Shown: piece after piece, positions 27,448 to 36,896 of the stretch
Layout of the letters: every line of letters begins with the position of its first letter
Position numbering within the stretch: the first letter of the stretch is position 1
From: Mojavia pulchra JT2-VF2
GTDB taxonomy: Bacteria; Cyanobacteriota; Cyanobacteriia; Cyanobacteriales; Nostocaceae
NCBI GenBank assembly: GCA_019359325.1
Contig: JAHHHN010000019.1
Location: 59,874 to 123,873, forward strand
DNA: 64,000 nt
Direction: 5' to 3'
The notes under the pieces: model-generated
What the model was told of the DNA's origin: nothing
Databases searched by the model: none
What the model saw: the letters and a program-made list of their open reading frames with translations, nothing else
Made by a program: the position numbers and the translations under genes

Positions 27448-28578
27448 ATGTACCTCAAATCGATTCACCTGAGACAATTTCGTAATTACAAAGACCAGAA
27501 GGTGGACTTTAATGCTGCCAAAACAATTTTGGTAGGTAATAACGCTCAGGGAAAGTCAAATTTGTTGGAAGCGGTGGAGTTGTTGGCAACATTGCGATCG
27601 CACCGGATGGCACGCGATCGCGATTTAGTTCAAGAAGGAGAAGCCATAGCCCAAGTAAATGCCTCCCTAGAGCGACAAACTGGTGTTAGTGACCTAACTT
27701 TAACTCTCCGCCGTAATGGTCGTCGCAGTGTTGCTCTCAATGGCGAGTCTTTACGCCGTCAAATGGATTTTCTTGGTGTTTTGAATGCCGTAGAGTTTTC
27801 CAGTTTGGATTTGGAACTGGTACGTGGCGGCCCCGAAGGTCGTCGCAACTGGCTAGATACACTTTTAATTCAACTCGAACCTGTTTATGCTCACATTTTG
27901 CAGCAGTATAACCAGGTTTTGCGGCAGCGTAATGCCTTTTTAAAACAAACTCAAGATTCAGCACTCAGCACTCAACACTCAGAAGAATTAGCTGTATGGG
28001 ATGCACAGTTAGCTACTACAGGGACACGGGTAATTAGACGGCGCGATCGCGCCATACAGCGACTAGCACCTATTGCTAGTACTTGGCACTCAAACATTAG
28101 TGGCAGTACGGAAATGCTACAGGTTCAGTATGCACCTAATGTCCCTTTGGAGCAAAACTATCCCCAAGAAGTGCAGCAAGCTTTTTTAACAAAAATTCAG
28201 CAACGAGCTATTGCTGAACTTCGTCAAGGTACTACGCTTGTTGGCCCCCATCGTGACGAAGTAGAATTAATCATTAACCAAACACCCGCTCGTCAATACG
28301 GTTCCCAAGGTCAGCAACGAACCCTAGTATTAGCTCTCAAACTGGCAGAATTGCAACTAATTGAAGAAGTCGTAGGAGAGCCACCATTACTATTGCTGGA
28401 TGATGTTTTAGCAGAACTAGACCCATATCGTCAAAATCAATTGCTTGATGCCATTCAAGACCGTTTTCAAACCCTAATTACTACCACTCACTTGGGTTCT
28501 TTTGATTCTCAATGGTTGAATTCCTCTCAAATTCTGCTTGTGAAATCAGGAGAAATATCCTCGCCAAATGTTATTTAA
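27448..28578 (+). CDS. recF: DNA replication/repair protein RecF
   Basis: This is a 376-aa SMC-like ATPase that helps load RecA at gaps. It starts MYLKSIHLRQFRNYKD, the standard RecF N-terminus. Walker A is GNNAQGKSN (about 31-39); the ABC signature region is around GSQGQQRTLVLALKLAE; Walker B is LLLLDDVLAELD. The frame is open a further 55 codons upstream, overlapping the ATPase gene, but ATG at 27448 is certain from the family. Residues 169-180 (QDSALSTQHSEE) are encoded by heptamer repeats (27955-27990) and are an in-frame repeat insertion. The gene follows the P-ATPase by 106 bp. Confidence 0.95.
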   Translation: MYLKSIHLRQFRNYKDQKVDFNAAKTILVGNNAQGKSNLLEAVELLATLRSHRMARDRDLVQEGEAIAQVNASLERQTGVSDLTLTLRRNGRRSVALNGESLRRQMDFLGVLNAVEFSSLDLELVRGGPEGRRNWLDTLLIQLEPVYAHILQQYNQVLRQRNAFLKQTQDSALSTQHSEELAVWDAQLATTGTRVIRRRDRAIQRLAPIASTWHSNISGSTEMLQVQYAPNVPLEQNYPQEVQQAFLTKIQQRAIAELRQGTTLVGPHRDEVELIINQTPARQYGSQGQQRTLVLALKLAELQLIEEVVGEPPLLLLDDVLAELDPYRQNQLLDAIQDRFQTLITTTHLGSFDSQWLNSSQILLVKSGEISSPNVI

Positions 28579-29158
28579 TAAATCAATATATAGTAATCTT
28601 ATTTGTTTTGCAAAAATGACTTTTTAATGTAGTTTTATAAAGTTGTCTTGCCGCAAGTTACCGCCAAAAGCATCAAGGACAAATAAAGAGTTTAAGAAAT
28701 ATTTAGAACTGCTATAGAAATCCGGTTTTATTTTTGAAAAAATGACCTACTCTTGAAGCTTAAGTTTAGGGTGGGCAATGCCCAACGCCAGATGCTTTAA
28801 GCCGGGAAACCTGTAAGAGCGCAGGGCTGTCCCTACGTACATTTCAAAACTTAAATGTTAGCCCTATATATCTGTGAAATATTGTTTGATTTATGGCAAA
28901 AAACTCCTGTAATACCAATTTAAAATTCGCTCATTAAGAAAGCCTGATTTCATCTGGGTTACTAGGCTTGTATCTGTCACATTATTTTTTCAAATTGATG
29001 TATTTTTTGAATTTTTAGCATAAATTATTATATTAATAAAAATATTTAATTAAATTACATATTTTTCTTTTATGGTTGAATCTACTGAAGTCACTTACTG
29101 CCGTATTACATTAACTTGGTTTTGTTTGTCATGAATTGAGTTACAGTAATTTGTAGAT
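28579..29158. other. Intergenic region with a small palindromic repeat
   Basis: The middle (about 28765-28850) has a GC-rich repeat with GGGCAATGCCC and further short palindromes; the rest is very AT-rich. No gene or clear promoter is recognised. Confidence 0.45.
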
Positions 29159-29572
29159 ATGCTTTCACAAAATTACATATTAGAGCAAGATGAGATCGCA
29201 TCTTTAGGCGCATCGTTGCGAGGTATTGAACAAAAGATACTCAAACAATCTCGTCAAGAAGGTATAGCCAGAGTTTGGTTTCAAGGTGAAGAACCTTATT
29301 TTGATGTTTTTTTTGAATTAAAAGACGATGAAATATTATGGTTTCAATTTACTTTACGTGGTAAAACTGTTTCTTGGGATCATCAAAAATCTAAATTGCA
29401 AACAGGTACTACCAATGAATTGAATTATGATGATGTTTGTTTTTATGCAGCTAGTAAAACTATCGAACACGATATTGAAACCAACTGGGATTTTATAAAT
29501 TTAGCTAAATTGATTTTGCAAACCAGAATGGAAGAAGCTATTTTCGTCAAGGCGCTAGAATTGTTCAATTAG
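29159..29572 (+). CDS. Hypothetical protein
   Basis: This 137-aa soluble protein has an N-terminal helical region, then an alternating beta-rich core (ARVWFQGEEPYFDVFFEL, DEILWFQFTLRGKTVSW) and a helical C-terminus. I do not recognise the family. There is no signal peptide, no membrane segment and no obvious catalytic motif. Codon use is AT-rich but normal for the region. It is followed by a MITE-like element and is convergent with the MgtC-like gene. Confidence 0.6.
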   Translation: MLSQNYILEQDEIASLGASLRGIEQKILKQSRQEGIARVWFQGEEPYFDVFFELKDDEILWFQFTLRGKTVSWDHQKSKLQTGTTNELNYDDVCFYAASKTIEHDIETNWDFINLAKLILQTRMEEAIFVKALELFN

Positions 29573-29595
29573 TTCAACGAGCAGTTAAATGGCCA

Positions 29596-29747
29596 CTAGT
29601 ACACTGCGGCGTAAATAAACCACCTATTCCAAATTAATGAAAGGCTTAGGCTGTATTTATTTTGAATTTTGCGAAAAGTTGTAAGGAGGGTTTCCCTCCG
29701 TAGCAAACTTTTCAAAACTAATTTTGAATTCCGCCTTGCGGTACTAG
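29596..29747. mobile_element. MITE-like element between convergent genes
   Basis: The ends CTAGTAC (29596-29602) and GTACTAG (29741-29747) are perfect inverted repeats with weaker similarity inward (GCGGCG versus CGCC). Inside is a strong hairpin, GGAGGG/CCCTCC (29685-29699) flanked by AAAAGTT/AACTTTT. It has no coding capacity. It looks like a small non-autonomous element; the central hairpin could also terminate the flanking convergent genes. Confidence 0.55.
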
Positions 29748-29761
29748 CTTTTGACTATTGC

Positions 29762-30199
29762 CTAATCCCATTTTTCTAATTTTTTAAAAATATTAAGAAC
29801 TACAAAAGTTAGCAAAGCACCAATTAATCCTAACTGCCATAAGCCACACCCAGCAGCAATTCCTAAAGCGGCTGAAACCCAAACAGCCGCTGCTGATGTC
29901 AATCCGTGAATTTCAGGCCGCTGTGACTGCTGAGAAGATTCGCGCAAAATCTCTCCAGCACCGAGAAATCCTATACCAGCTGCAATACCCTGGATCACGC
30001 GGCTGAGAGCATCAGCACTTGGTTCCAGCCCAACTATATGCAGAGGTATGAGAGTAAAAAGAGCTGAACCAAGGCTCACCAACATATGAGTTCTTAAACC
30101 AGCTGCTTTGTGCCTAAGTTGCCGTTCTAAACCAATAATAGATCCGCTCAGTAAGGCCATGCAAAGTCTAAAGATGATATTTAACCAATCAGGAAACAT
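29762..30199 (-). CDS. MgtC/SapB family membrane protein
   Basis: This 145-aa protein has four hydrophobic helices and the MgtC hallmarks: GSIIGLERQLRHKAAGLRTH (about 18-37), LVSLGSALFTLI (about 39-50), GIAAGIGFLGAGEIL (about 70-84) and GLTSAAAVWVSAALGIAAG (about 98-116). Only the membrane part is present; the C-terminal ACT-like domain of longer MgtC proteins is absent, as in the SapB type. It sits in the plasma membrane; in pathogens such proteins affect Mg2+/ATP-synthase homeostasis, and the cyanobacterial role is not established. Confidence 0.88.
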   Translation of the reverse strand: MFPDWLNIIFRLCMALLSGSIIGLERQLRHKAAGLRTHMLVSLGSALFTLIPLHIVGLEPSADALSRVIQGIAAGIGFLGAGEILRESSQQSQRPEIHGLTSAAAVWVSAALGIAAGCGLWQLGLIGALLTFVVLNIFKKLEKWD

Positions 30200-31158
30200 T
30201 GGGCAAACATATTGAGTACTTATTAATACCTAGTTTAATATAAATAATTTTATAGTCTATGTTACTTAGTAAAACTATTTATTAAAACTAAGTAGAAGTA
30301 ATTGCAATTTTTATATCTACTTTATTTTACTAGGTTATTAATGTTTCTTCTTTGCTTGCTTTCCAAATAAGATATCAGCATGACTTCGATAATAAAATAT
30401 TAGTAAATAGTCCCAACGCGATCATGATATTAAAGTTAAATTTTAATTTAAATTATATGAATATCTAAATTATAAAAATGATTAAATCTTAACATTTTAC
30501 TGCAAGTTGCTAGATTTAACCATACATTCAACAATTGGATGCTAACTAACTTTTAAGTAGGAAAGATGCTATTAATAAAGGAAAAACTATAGATTTACAA
30601 GCAAGCGAGATTACAGCAAGATAGAGTGTAACTAGTAATTAACCACTAAATAGCACAGTACAGCAAAAATAAAATTACAATTCAAAAACACCCCGAAAAC
30701 CTAAATATGGAAGGTTTTTGTAGATGATTGATAGACTGCTTCTCGCAGGGTATTTTACGCAAAGTTGAGCCAGTCGCTTGCACAGAGAAGTCGCAAGCAG
30801 GCGTGGGTTCCATGCTAGCTCCTACGCGGCGGCACTTATTTACCCCAGGCGAAGCCACCCTACGGAGTGCCTCGGAAACCCTGGCTCCCGATGAGTAACT
30901 GACGAACCCCGTTCGCGGTAGCAACTTTGCAACAGAAGAGGCGATTGGCGTCGGTTTTTATATAAATGCTGGAGACTTTTATACTAATTTTCTAAAAACC
31001 AGCTAGCAAATCATTCTCCTCTACTCCTTATCTAAAGCGTTAAAGCAAAAGGGTATTACTGTTAACAGTTAGAGGCGATCAACTACCTACTAGGAGTCCA
31101 TGCCAATTGCAAGATATTTTATGCTTCTACCAAATAACAACTGATAACAACAAATTGA
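30200..31158. other. Long AT-rich spacer with a dispersed GC-rich repeat
   Basis: 30200-30680 is extremely AT-rich with no recognisable gene. 30715-30950 is a mosaic of GC-rich palindromic repeats (for example AGTCGC twice, CGCGGTAGCAACTTTGC) like those at 21190 and 44640. A minus-strand open stretch at 30682-30924 lies wholly within it and is not a gene. 30950-31158 is the upstream region of the PEP-synthase-like gene. Confidence 0.5.
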
Positions 31159-33555
31159 GTGGACAAACTCTACTGGCTTGACCAAATTAAACTGCAAGAC
31201 CACGCCAAAGTAGGAGACAAAGCCTTTTACTTAGGCAGAATCATGCAGCGTGGCTATCCGGTGGTACCTGGTTTTGTAGTTGGAACGGAAGTTTTGCGGC
31301 AGTTTTTAGAAACTCTCAACAGTTCAGAGCCATTAGTTGCGGACTTACCTCATTCTTCGTTGCATCTAGATGTCGCTAATTGGCGTCAACTTCAACAAGT
31401 AGCTGGCCGATTGCGTCAGGAAATTATCACTGCCACTGTGCCACTACACTGGGTGAGTACAATTCTCAAAGCAGCTAGAGAATGGAAAAGTGGCTATCTA
31501 ATTTTGCGACCAACTCTAACAGTACCGACTGTTACAACGGTAGGAAGTATATCTGGGTTGCTGGAGTCAGTCTTTTGTCGCTGTAATGAGGAAGCCATCA
31601 CCCTAGGATTAAAGCGCGCTTGGAGCCAGTTGTTTCGTGCCCGAAGTCTACTATATTGGCAGCAAATGGGAATTAACTTACAACAAGTTAATTTAGCAAT
31701 TTTGGTGCAACCTGCTCAAAATGCCATTGCTAGTGGCTTACTTCATGCCCACACCTCTAAGTGGGAAATCGAAGCTACTTGGGGATTAGGAATAGCGATC
31801 GCTAACGGTGAAGTACTGCCAGATGTTTACTATATCCAGCGGGAAACTGGGGTGGTACTAGAACGACACTTGGGTAATAAAATCCTCGCTTATCGTCTTG
31901 ATGAACCAGCAGATGCTGGTTACTTGCAACCGATGCCTAAGTCAGTACTGGCAATAGATGATGCTGGTCTGGTTGCCTACCTAGTTGAGGAAATTCAACA
32001 AAAACAGTACGCTTTACAAGAAGAATACCTGCAACAAGTAATTGTTTTGGGGAATCAACTTGTGAGTGAACTAGGTACAAGTTTTGACATTGAGTGGACT
32101 ATCTCTCAACAAACGCCAGACCCCAAGCTCTACCTAACGCAAGTTAGTACTCCTCAATCTGCAATTCCCAGTGTAAATATTATCAAGGGGTTAGGGGCGT
32201 CAGGGGGTCGTGTCACGGCGGCTGCTTATGTAATTGCTGATTCCCAATCCCAACCAGAACAGCTACCCCAAGGAGCCATTTTAGTAGCAAAGGCAATCAC
32301 ACCGAATTGGTTACCTTTGCTACAACGAGTTGGTGGAATTATCACAGAACAGGGAGGTTTAACCAGTCATGCTGCAATCCTTGCTAGAGAATTGGGTATT
32401 CCAGCTGTAGTAAGTGCTACAGATGTCACAACCTTAATTCAAATTGGCGATCGCCTGCTGATAGATGGCGATCGCGGTGAAGTTTATCGAATTAGAGCAG
32501 ATTTAGCTGAAGAAGGAGTTCAGCAAAGATTAGGTTCAGTAGAGAATTTAGAACTTAATTCCCCGCATTTACCGATCTCCTCATTACCTCCTAACCCCAA
32601 GTCTTGGAAACCGCCAACAGTCTCTTTGCCCTTAACTCTTCCTCAACCTATGATTGCTACCGAGCTGCTCCTTAACTTGAGCCAGCCCAACTTAATAGAG
32701 CAAGTGCAAAACTTGCCTGTGGATGGGGTAGGTTTATTGCGCTCAGAACTGATGGCGTTAACCATATTAGAGGGGCAACACCCTAATAGCTGGATCGCTG
32801 GTGGACGGCAAACAGAATTGTTAGAGCGCTGGTCAAAGCAGATTATGGAATTTGCTCGTGGCTTTGCACCACGACCAGTTTTTTATCGCTCTTTGGATTG
32901 GCGATCGCATGAGTTACCATCTTTTCCCCATAATCTACAATCTGCCGCACAGTCCATACTAGGTGAACGTGGGATTTTTAGCTATTTAGTAAATCCTGCG
33001 GTGTTTGAGTTGGAACTGACTGCTTTAGCGACTGTACAAAAAGCTGGTTACAACAATGTTCACCTATTGTTACCTTTTGTCCGTAGCGTCGAAGAGTTTA
33101 CCCTCTGTCGGCAAAAAGTTGAGCAAGCAGGGTTAACTCAAGTGCCGCAGTTTCAACTATGGATTATGGCAGAAGTTCCCAGCGTGCTGTTTTTGCTGCC
33201 AGAATATGTGAAAGCAGGTGTAGCTGGCATTTCAATTGGTACAAACGATCTCACTCAACTTCTATTAGGAGTAGATCGAGAGCAGAAACAGCTAGCAAGT
33301 GTATTTAATGAACTTCATCCAGCAGTTATGGGTGCGATCTCCCAACTGATCAAGATGGCAAAAGAGGCGGGGATTCCTTGTGCAATCTGCGGTCAAGCGC
33401 CAGCGCTTTATCCAGAAATCATAGATTCGCTAATACAATGGGGCATTACTGCCATTTCTGTAGAACCCGAAGCATTCGAGCGAACATATCAGGCGATCGC
33501 CCGTGCGGAACAACGCCTCATCTTAGCAGCCGCACGGCGTCAACTTGAGTACTGA
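31159..33555 (+). CDS. Divergent PEP synthase/PEP-utilising protein
   Basis: This 798-aa protein has the domain order of phosphoenolpyruvate synthase: N-terminal ATP-grasp (about 1-330), phosphohistidine swivelling domain (about 360-440) with the catalytic His in GGLTSHAAILARELGIPAVV, and C-terminal PEP-binding TIM barrel with GISIGTNDLTQLLLGVDRE and catalytic Cys in ICGQAPALYPE. Length equals E. coli PpsA (about 792). The ATP-grasp part is degenerate: where PpsA has RSSATAEDLP-ASFAGQ this protein reads RPTLTVPTVTTVGSISG, and GLGE is GLGI. It starts with GTG at 31159. It may therefore not use ATP normally. It is single-gene. Confidence 0.8.
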   Translation: MDKLYWLDQIKLQDHAKVGDKAFYLGRIMQRGYPVVPGFVVGTEVLRQFLETLNSSEPLVADLPHSSLHLDVANWRQLQQVAGRLRQEIITATVPLHWVSTILKAAREWKSGYLILRPTLTVPTVTTVGSISGLLESVFCRCNEEAITLGLKRAWSQLFRARSLLYWQQMGINLQQVNLAILVQPAQNAIASGLLHAHTSKWEIEATWGLGIAIANGEVLPDVYYIQRETGVVLERHLGNKILAYRLDEPADAGYLQPMPKSVLAIDDAGLVAYLVEEIQQKQYALQEEYLQQVIVLGNQLVSELGTSFDIEWTISQQTPDPKLYLTQVSTPQSAIPSVNIIKGLGASGGRVTAAAYVIADSQSQPEQLPQGAILVAKAITPNWLPLLQRVGGIITEQGGLTSHAAILARELGIPAVVSATDVTTLIQIGDRLLIDGDRGEVYRIRADLAEEGVQQRLGSVENLELNSPHLPISSLPPNPKSWKPPTVSLPLTLPQPMIATELLLNLSQPNLIEQVQNLPVDGVGLLRSELMALTILEGQHPNSWIAGGRQTELLERWSKQIMEFARGFAPRPVFYRSLDWRSHELPSFPHNLQSAAQSILGERGIFSYLVNPAVFELELTALATVQKAGYNNVHLLLPFVRSVEEFTLCRQKVEQAGLTQVPQFQLWIMAEVPSVLFLLPEYVKAGVAGISIGTNDLTQLLLGVDREQKQLASVFNELHPAVMGAISQLIKMAKEAGIPCAICGQAPALYPEIIDSLIQWGITAISVEPEAFERTYQAIARAEQRLILAAARRQLEY

Positions 33556-33597
33556 GTGCCTAATGCCCAATGCCGAATGCCCAATGCCCAACACTCT
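33556..33597. repeat. Heptamer repeat (AATGCCC)
   Basis: AATGCCC/AATGCCG is repeated about five times between the PEP-synthase-like stop and the next gene's stop. It is an STRR-type spacer repeat. Confidence 0.7.
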
Positions 33598-34419
33598 TCA
33601 TTTACTGTATCCCGCCTCGCGCAAAAACTTGCGTAATTCGGCGAAGTATTGAGAGCGATCGCTTTTTTTGTAAGCCTTTTGCACTCGCTGCCAACCATCT
33701 TGTTCCTGACCTAGCATATATTTGTCTGCCAAATACGCTGCTAAAAACCCTTTGCCATCATCGCCTTGTTGCCGTGCCTGAGTGTAAGTTTGCCATAGCT
33801 CTGTGGCATTATTGGCAATTAGTTTGGGATAACGCCGGGTAACATTAATCATTTTTCCTTGACGATACTGCCAAATTTGTAATGGGTAGCCAGAAGCAGC
33901 ATAGGCAGTAAAAGCAGCAGCAAAGCGATCGTCTCGGCTATCAAACTCTGGCAATCCGTCCTTGTCTAAATCTCTCAGCCGATAACCACCATTACCCCAT
34001 TCATGACGAATCTTCTTGTACTGCTTGGTTTTACTGTCATAGCGGTAAATTAATGAATAAGTACAGCAGTGCGCTCCACCTGTATAAAAATCGGCAATTA
34101 TTTCTGGTTCTTTATTGCCGTCCAAGTCTAGGACTGGTAATTTATTTTCTGGTGCTTCTAACAAATCCCCCACAGGTCGGTCATATTCACTATCTTGGGG
34201 CAGCTTTTGATCTAAAACAGTTTGACCTGATCGAGTAATTTGCAACCGAACATTTTTATACTGATATTCCTCTGGTTTGTCATAGGATATTTGTGCTTGC
34301 ACATTGCCTAATTTACCAGTGATTGTTTCTGCTGTAGCAGTTTGGCTTAATACAGCTGCCGTACCCAAAAGAGCTAAACCGATCAGAGAGCGAGTAATGA
34401 AATAACGAATAGAAGTCAT
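33598..34419 (-). CDS. Secreted protein with Asp-rich repeat motifs
   Basis: This 273-aa protein has a clear Sec signal peptide (about 1-30, cleavage after TATA). Residues about 95-165 show two calcium-loop-like motifs, LDLDGNKEPEIIADF and RDLDKDGLPEF, as in FG-GAP/VCBS-like repeats, with a CC pair between them (GGAHCCTYS). The C-terminal helical part ends LREAGYSK. It is probably periplasmic. The function is not known to me. It is convergent with the PEP-synthase-like gene and downstream of the baeRF3-like gene by 50 bp on the same strand. Confidence 0.7.
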   Translation of the reverse strand: MTSIRYFITRSLIGLALLGTAAVLSQTATAETITGKLGNVQAQISYDKPEEYQYKNVRLQITRSGQTVLDQKLPQDSEYDRPVGDLLEAPENKLPVLDLDGNKEPEIIADFYTGGAHCCTYSLIYRYDSKTKQYKKIRHEWGNGGYRLRDLDKDGLPEFDSRDDRFAAAFTAYAASGYPLQIWQYRQGKMINVTRRYPKLIANNATELWQTYTQARQQGDDGKGFLAAYLADKYMLGQEQDGWQRVQKAYKKSDRSQYFAELRKFLREAGYSK

Positions 34420-34470
34420 GATAGGTGTTGTATATATCCTGCCTTATTTTATACAACACCATCCAAACCC

Positions 34471-35643
34471 TCAATATCGGAAAATTGCCGCAACTGGTGT
34501 ACTAAAAGGTATTTGCTCTGGAGGCACAGCGTAGACAGTACCACCGTTTAGTAAAGTATGGGTAGCAACCAAATCTAACAAATCTTCATCACCAGTTTCT
34601 TTTTCCTCGTGCAAATACACGGTTTCCGAACTCGGATCGAACAAACCCCATTGCTGTTGGCCTACTGCAACTAGCAACGAATCTATTCGTTGGTAGTAAG
34701 CTGCTGGGATGATTTGTTTGAGATCGTTGGTGGCTTTGCCTGTATCACCACCAAAAAGTTGTTGGAAACGTTCCAAAAACTCTTGCTGTGACTTTTGAAA
34801 TTCAGCCTCGACAATAGGCCAAGCTTGATCATGTAACTCTTGACTACTAAGAATTTCGTGGTTACCAGTGATACCTTCTTCCATCAAGTGTTGGTAACTA
34901 TTTGCCTGTCTGTACAAAGGTAAGAGATACTCTACGCCAGCCAGTACCAAAGGTGCTGTTTCCTCCCGGAGTTTTTCGTGCAATGCTTTATCAATGATGT
35001 AAAAGAATTGTCGAATTTGTTCTTGGTGCTGATCTCTATCTGGACTTCCCTGTCCGTGAAACGAGCCTGGCTGTACAAAAGAATTAGCAGTTCCCCCCTT
35101 GGGTGTAGCGATGCGGAACTGACCGTCTTTAGCAGTTGCATCTTGATTGAGAGCTTCATCTAGACTTTTAGGTAGATTTTCTACCTCTACCTCGTTAATT
35201 GTGTAGTGTGTTCCTTCAAAAAACCTAACATCTTGTTGGCTCAAAGCTAAAAGGTAGAAACGACCATTACCATTTAAAATCGGTAGCAGTGGCTTGACAT
35301 GGAATCTGTCTGTAACTACTACTAATTCTTGAAATTCGAGTGGCAAGCTATAGTAACGAAAAAAATCTTCAGAAATAAAAATTGCCAGTCCCAGATCTCC
35401 CAATTGTTCCCAAAATTCTTGGGTATCAAGTTCAGTGGCTTTTTGCAACAATGCAGTTGCTTCTTCGGGTTCAAGACCGGCATCAGTCAGGTGCGCTTCT
35501 GCTTCCCTAATTAAATTCTTAAACCGAATCGGGTCTTGCCGCACTTCTGGCCCGGCTGGGTGTATTGGCATATAAATTGAAATACAAGTTCCCTTTGGCT
35601 GTTCTAGCAGTGGCTTGATTTCTTCTCTAGAAATTGATTGCAT
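34471..35643 (-). CDS. baeRF3-like (bacterial archaeo-eukaryotic release-factor family) protein
   Basis: This 390-aa cytosolic protein resembles the bacterial eRF1-like families (baeRF). The N-terminal part begins ISREEIKPLLEQPKGTCISI, then YMPIHPAG. The centre carries SFHGQGSPDRDQHQEQIRQF (about 193-212), like the GxGx/FHGQG segment at which baeRF3 proteins align with the Pelota/eRF1 middle domain. The C-terminal part has an L7Ae/eRF1-domain-3-like beta/alpha pattern (SLLVAVGQQQWGLFD and LLDLVATHTLLNGG). A strong AGGAGG lies 11 nt before the ATG. A role on stalled ribosomes or in stress has been proposed for the family; it is unproven. Confidence 0.7.
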   Translation of the reverse strand: MQSISREEIKPLLEQPKGTCISIYMPIHPAGPEVRQDPIRFKNLIREAEAHLTDAGLEPEEATALLQKATELDTQEFWEQLGDLGLAIFISEDFFRYYSLPLEFQELVVVTDRFHVKPLLPILNGNGRFYLLALSQQDVRFFEGTHYTINEVEVENLPKSLDEALNQDATAKDGQFRIATPKGGTANSFVQPGSFHGQGSPDRDQHQEQIRQFFYIIDKALHEKLREETAPLVLAGVEYLLPLYRQANSYQHLMEEGITGNHEILSSQELHDQAWPIVEAEFQKSQQEFLERFQQLFGGDTGKATNDLKQIIPAAYYQRIDSLLVAVGQQQWGLFDPSSETVYLHEEKETGDEDLLDLVATHTLLNGGTVYAVPPEQIPFSTPVAAIFRY

Positions 35644-35869
35644 ATAATATTCCTCCTAGCAACGTGACTAGACACATCAAATTAGACCATCTAGTCTGTT
35701 TTTCAGATCGTGGCATTTGGAGCCAAAACCCATTGATATGGATTTATTTCACGTCAAGGAGAGTAAAGTTTCATCTTTCTTTTGATAGGCAATACTCAGG
35801 GAAATTTAGCACTTAAGAACTAATTGAGGTATAACTTTTCCAACTCATACCAAAATTTTTCGTTTGATA

Positions 35870-35905
35870 ACCTAATCCTTAATCCCTAATCCCTAATCCC
35901 CAGTC
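35870..35905. repeat. Heptamer repeat (CTAATCC)
   Basis: CTAATCC/TTAATCC/CTAATCC copies with a CAGTCCC end lie in the spacer after the DUF1361 gene. STRR type. Confidence 0.7.
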
Positions 35906-35909
35906 CCTT

Positions 35910-36578
35910 TTACGTATTGGGGGTGTTAGAATTCGCTTGTTGTGAATTTATGGGTATATCAGGGTGTGGTTGTCGCACAAAACCCAAAGTCACTCGTTTC
36001 ATAATTAAGTGCAAAACAACAAGCACTACAAAGGTGATCGCAATAATTACCAAAGGCTGTTTACCAAAAAGTTCCTCTACACCTTTGGTCAGCAAGGCAT
36101 CTGGTTGAGTAATAAAATCCCAGCTATTGAAACGCAAGAACCGTCCCCAGTAAATACCAACAGCAGAGAGCGCATGGGTAATTAACTCAACCCATAAAAT
36201 CCATTGACTCTTACCAATTCGGTGTAAATAGTAACCTAAATTAATTAGAGATATTACATAAGCTTCAAATCCGCCTAAGATTACTAGCAGATAAACCGGA
36301 ATGAGCACCAAGGTAATTATCCACACTGATTGAATTGTGCGGATATCATCTATCAGATGAATTACATCAGTCAACAAATAAGGCGCATTCGGTAAAAAAG
36401 CATAGAAAACTAGGAATCCTAGCCACCAAACCCAAGAGCGTCCGCGTCCAGTGCGAAACAGCCAAACACTCAAAGCTAAAGGGATAAAAGCTAGAAATAG
36501 ATTCCAAGTCATCCAACGCATATTGATTCGTAAGACTTGCACTACTCTGGCTATTAGTTCAATCAATTCCGCTTTCAT
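35910..36578 (-). CDS. DUF1361 family membrane protein
   Basis: This is an integral membrane protein of about 222 aa, starting at MKAELIELIARVVQVL; the frame opens 35 codons earlier at 36683 and the longer form is possible. It has about seven hydrophobic segments. The conserved block FYAFLPNAPYLLTDVIHL (about 75-92) and ITHALSAVGIYWGRFLRFNS (about 145-164) are typical of DUF1361. It is located in the plasma or thylakoid membrane; the function is unknown. Confidence 0.82.
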   Translation of the reverse strand: MKAELIELIARVVQVLRINMRWMTWNLFLAFIPLALSVWLFRTGRGRSWVWWLGFLVFYAFLPNAPYLLTDVIHLIDDIRTIQSVWIITLVLIPVYLLVILGGFEAYVISLINLGYYLHRIGKSQWILWVELITHALSAVGIYWGRFLRFNSWDFITQPDALLTKGVEELFGKQPLVIIAITFVVLVVLHLIMKRVTLGFVRQPHPDIPINSQQANSNTPNT

Positions 36579-36896
36579 AGGTGGTTGCTCGCAATACCTG
36601 TGATTGATGTGGATTCGCTCTGTAATTTTAATTTCAGTGATTGGTTGACAAAACTGCCAAAATTTGACTTTGGTTTTTGTCATTTCATCCAGAAAATCTA
36701 TTTCCTTAGATTCCAGATGAGTTTAAGTGTTTCTTATAACTTGATACAGACTCTTGAGAGATTATTACGGAATTATTATGTATTTTATATTGGATTGCAA
36801 AATAACTACTGTCTCATTTGTTAATTACTCTGGCTAACCCACTAGTATAACTAGAAAATTATTAGAGGAAAATCTGTTACATAAATGTTCAGTGCT

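Noticed and set aside
30682..30924. Minus-strand 80-aa frame
   Set aside because: It lies wholly within dispersed palindromic repeats.
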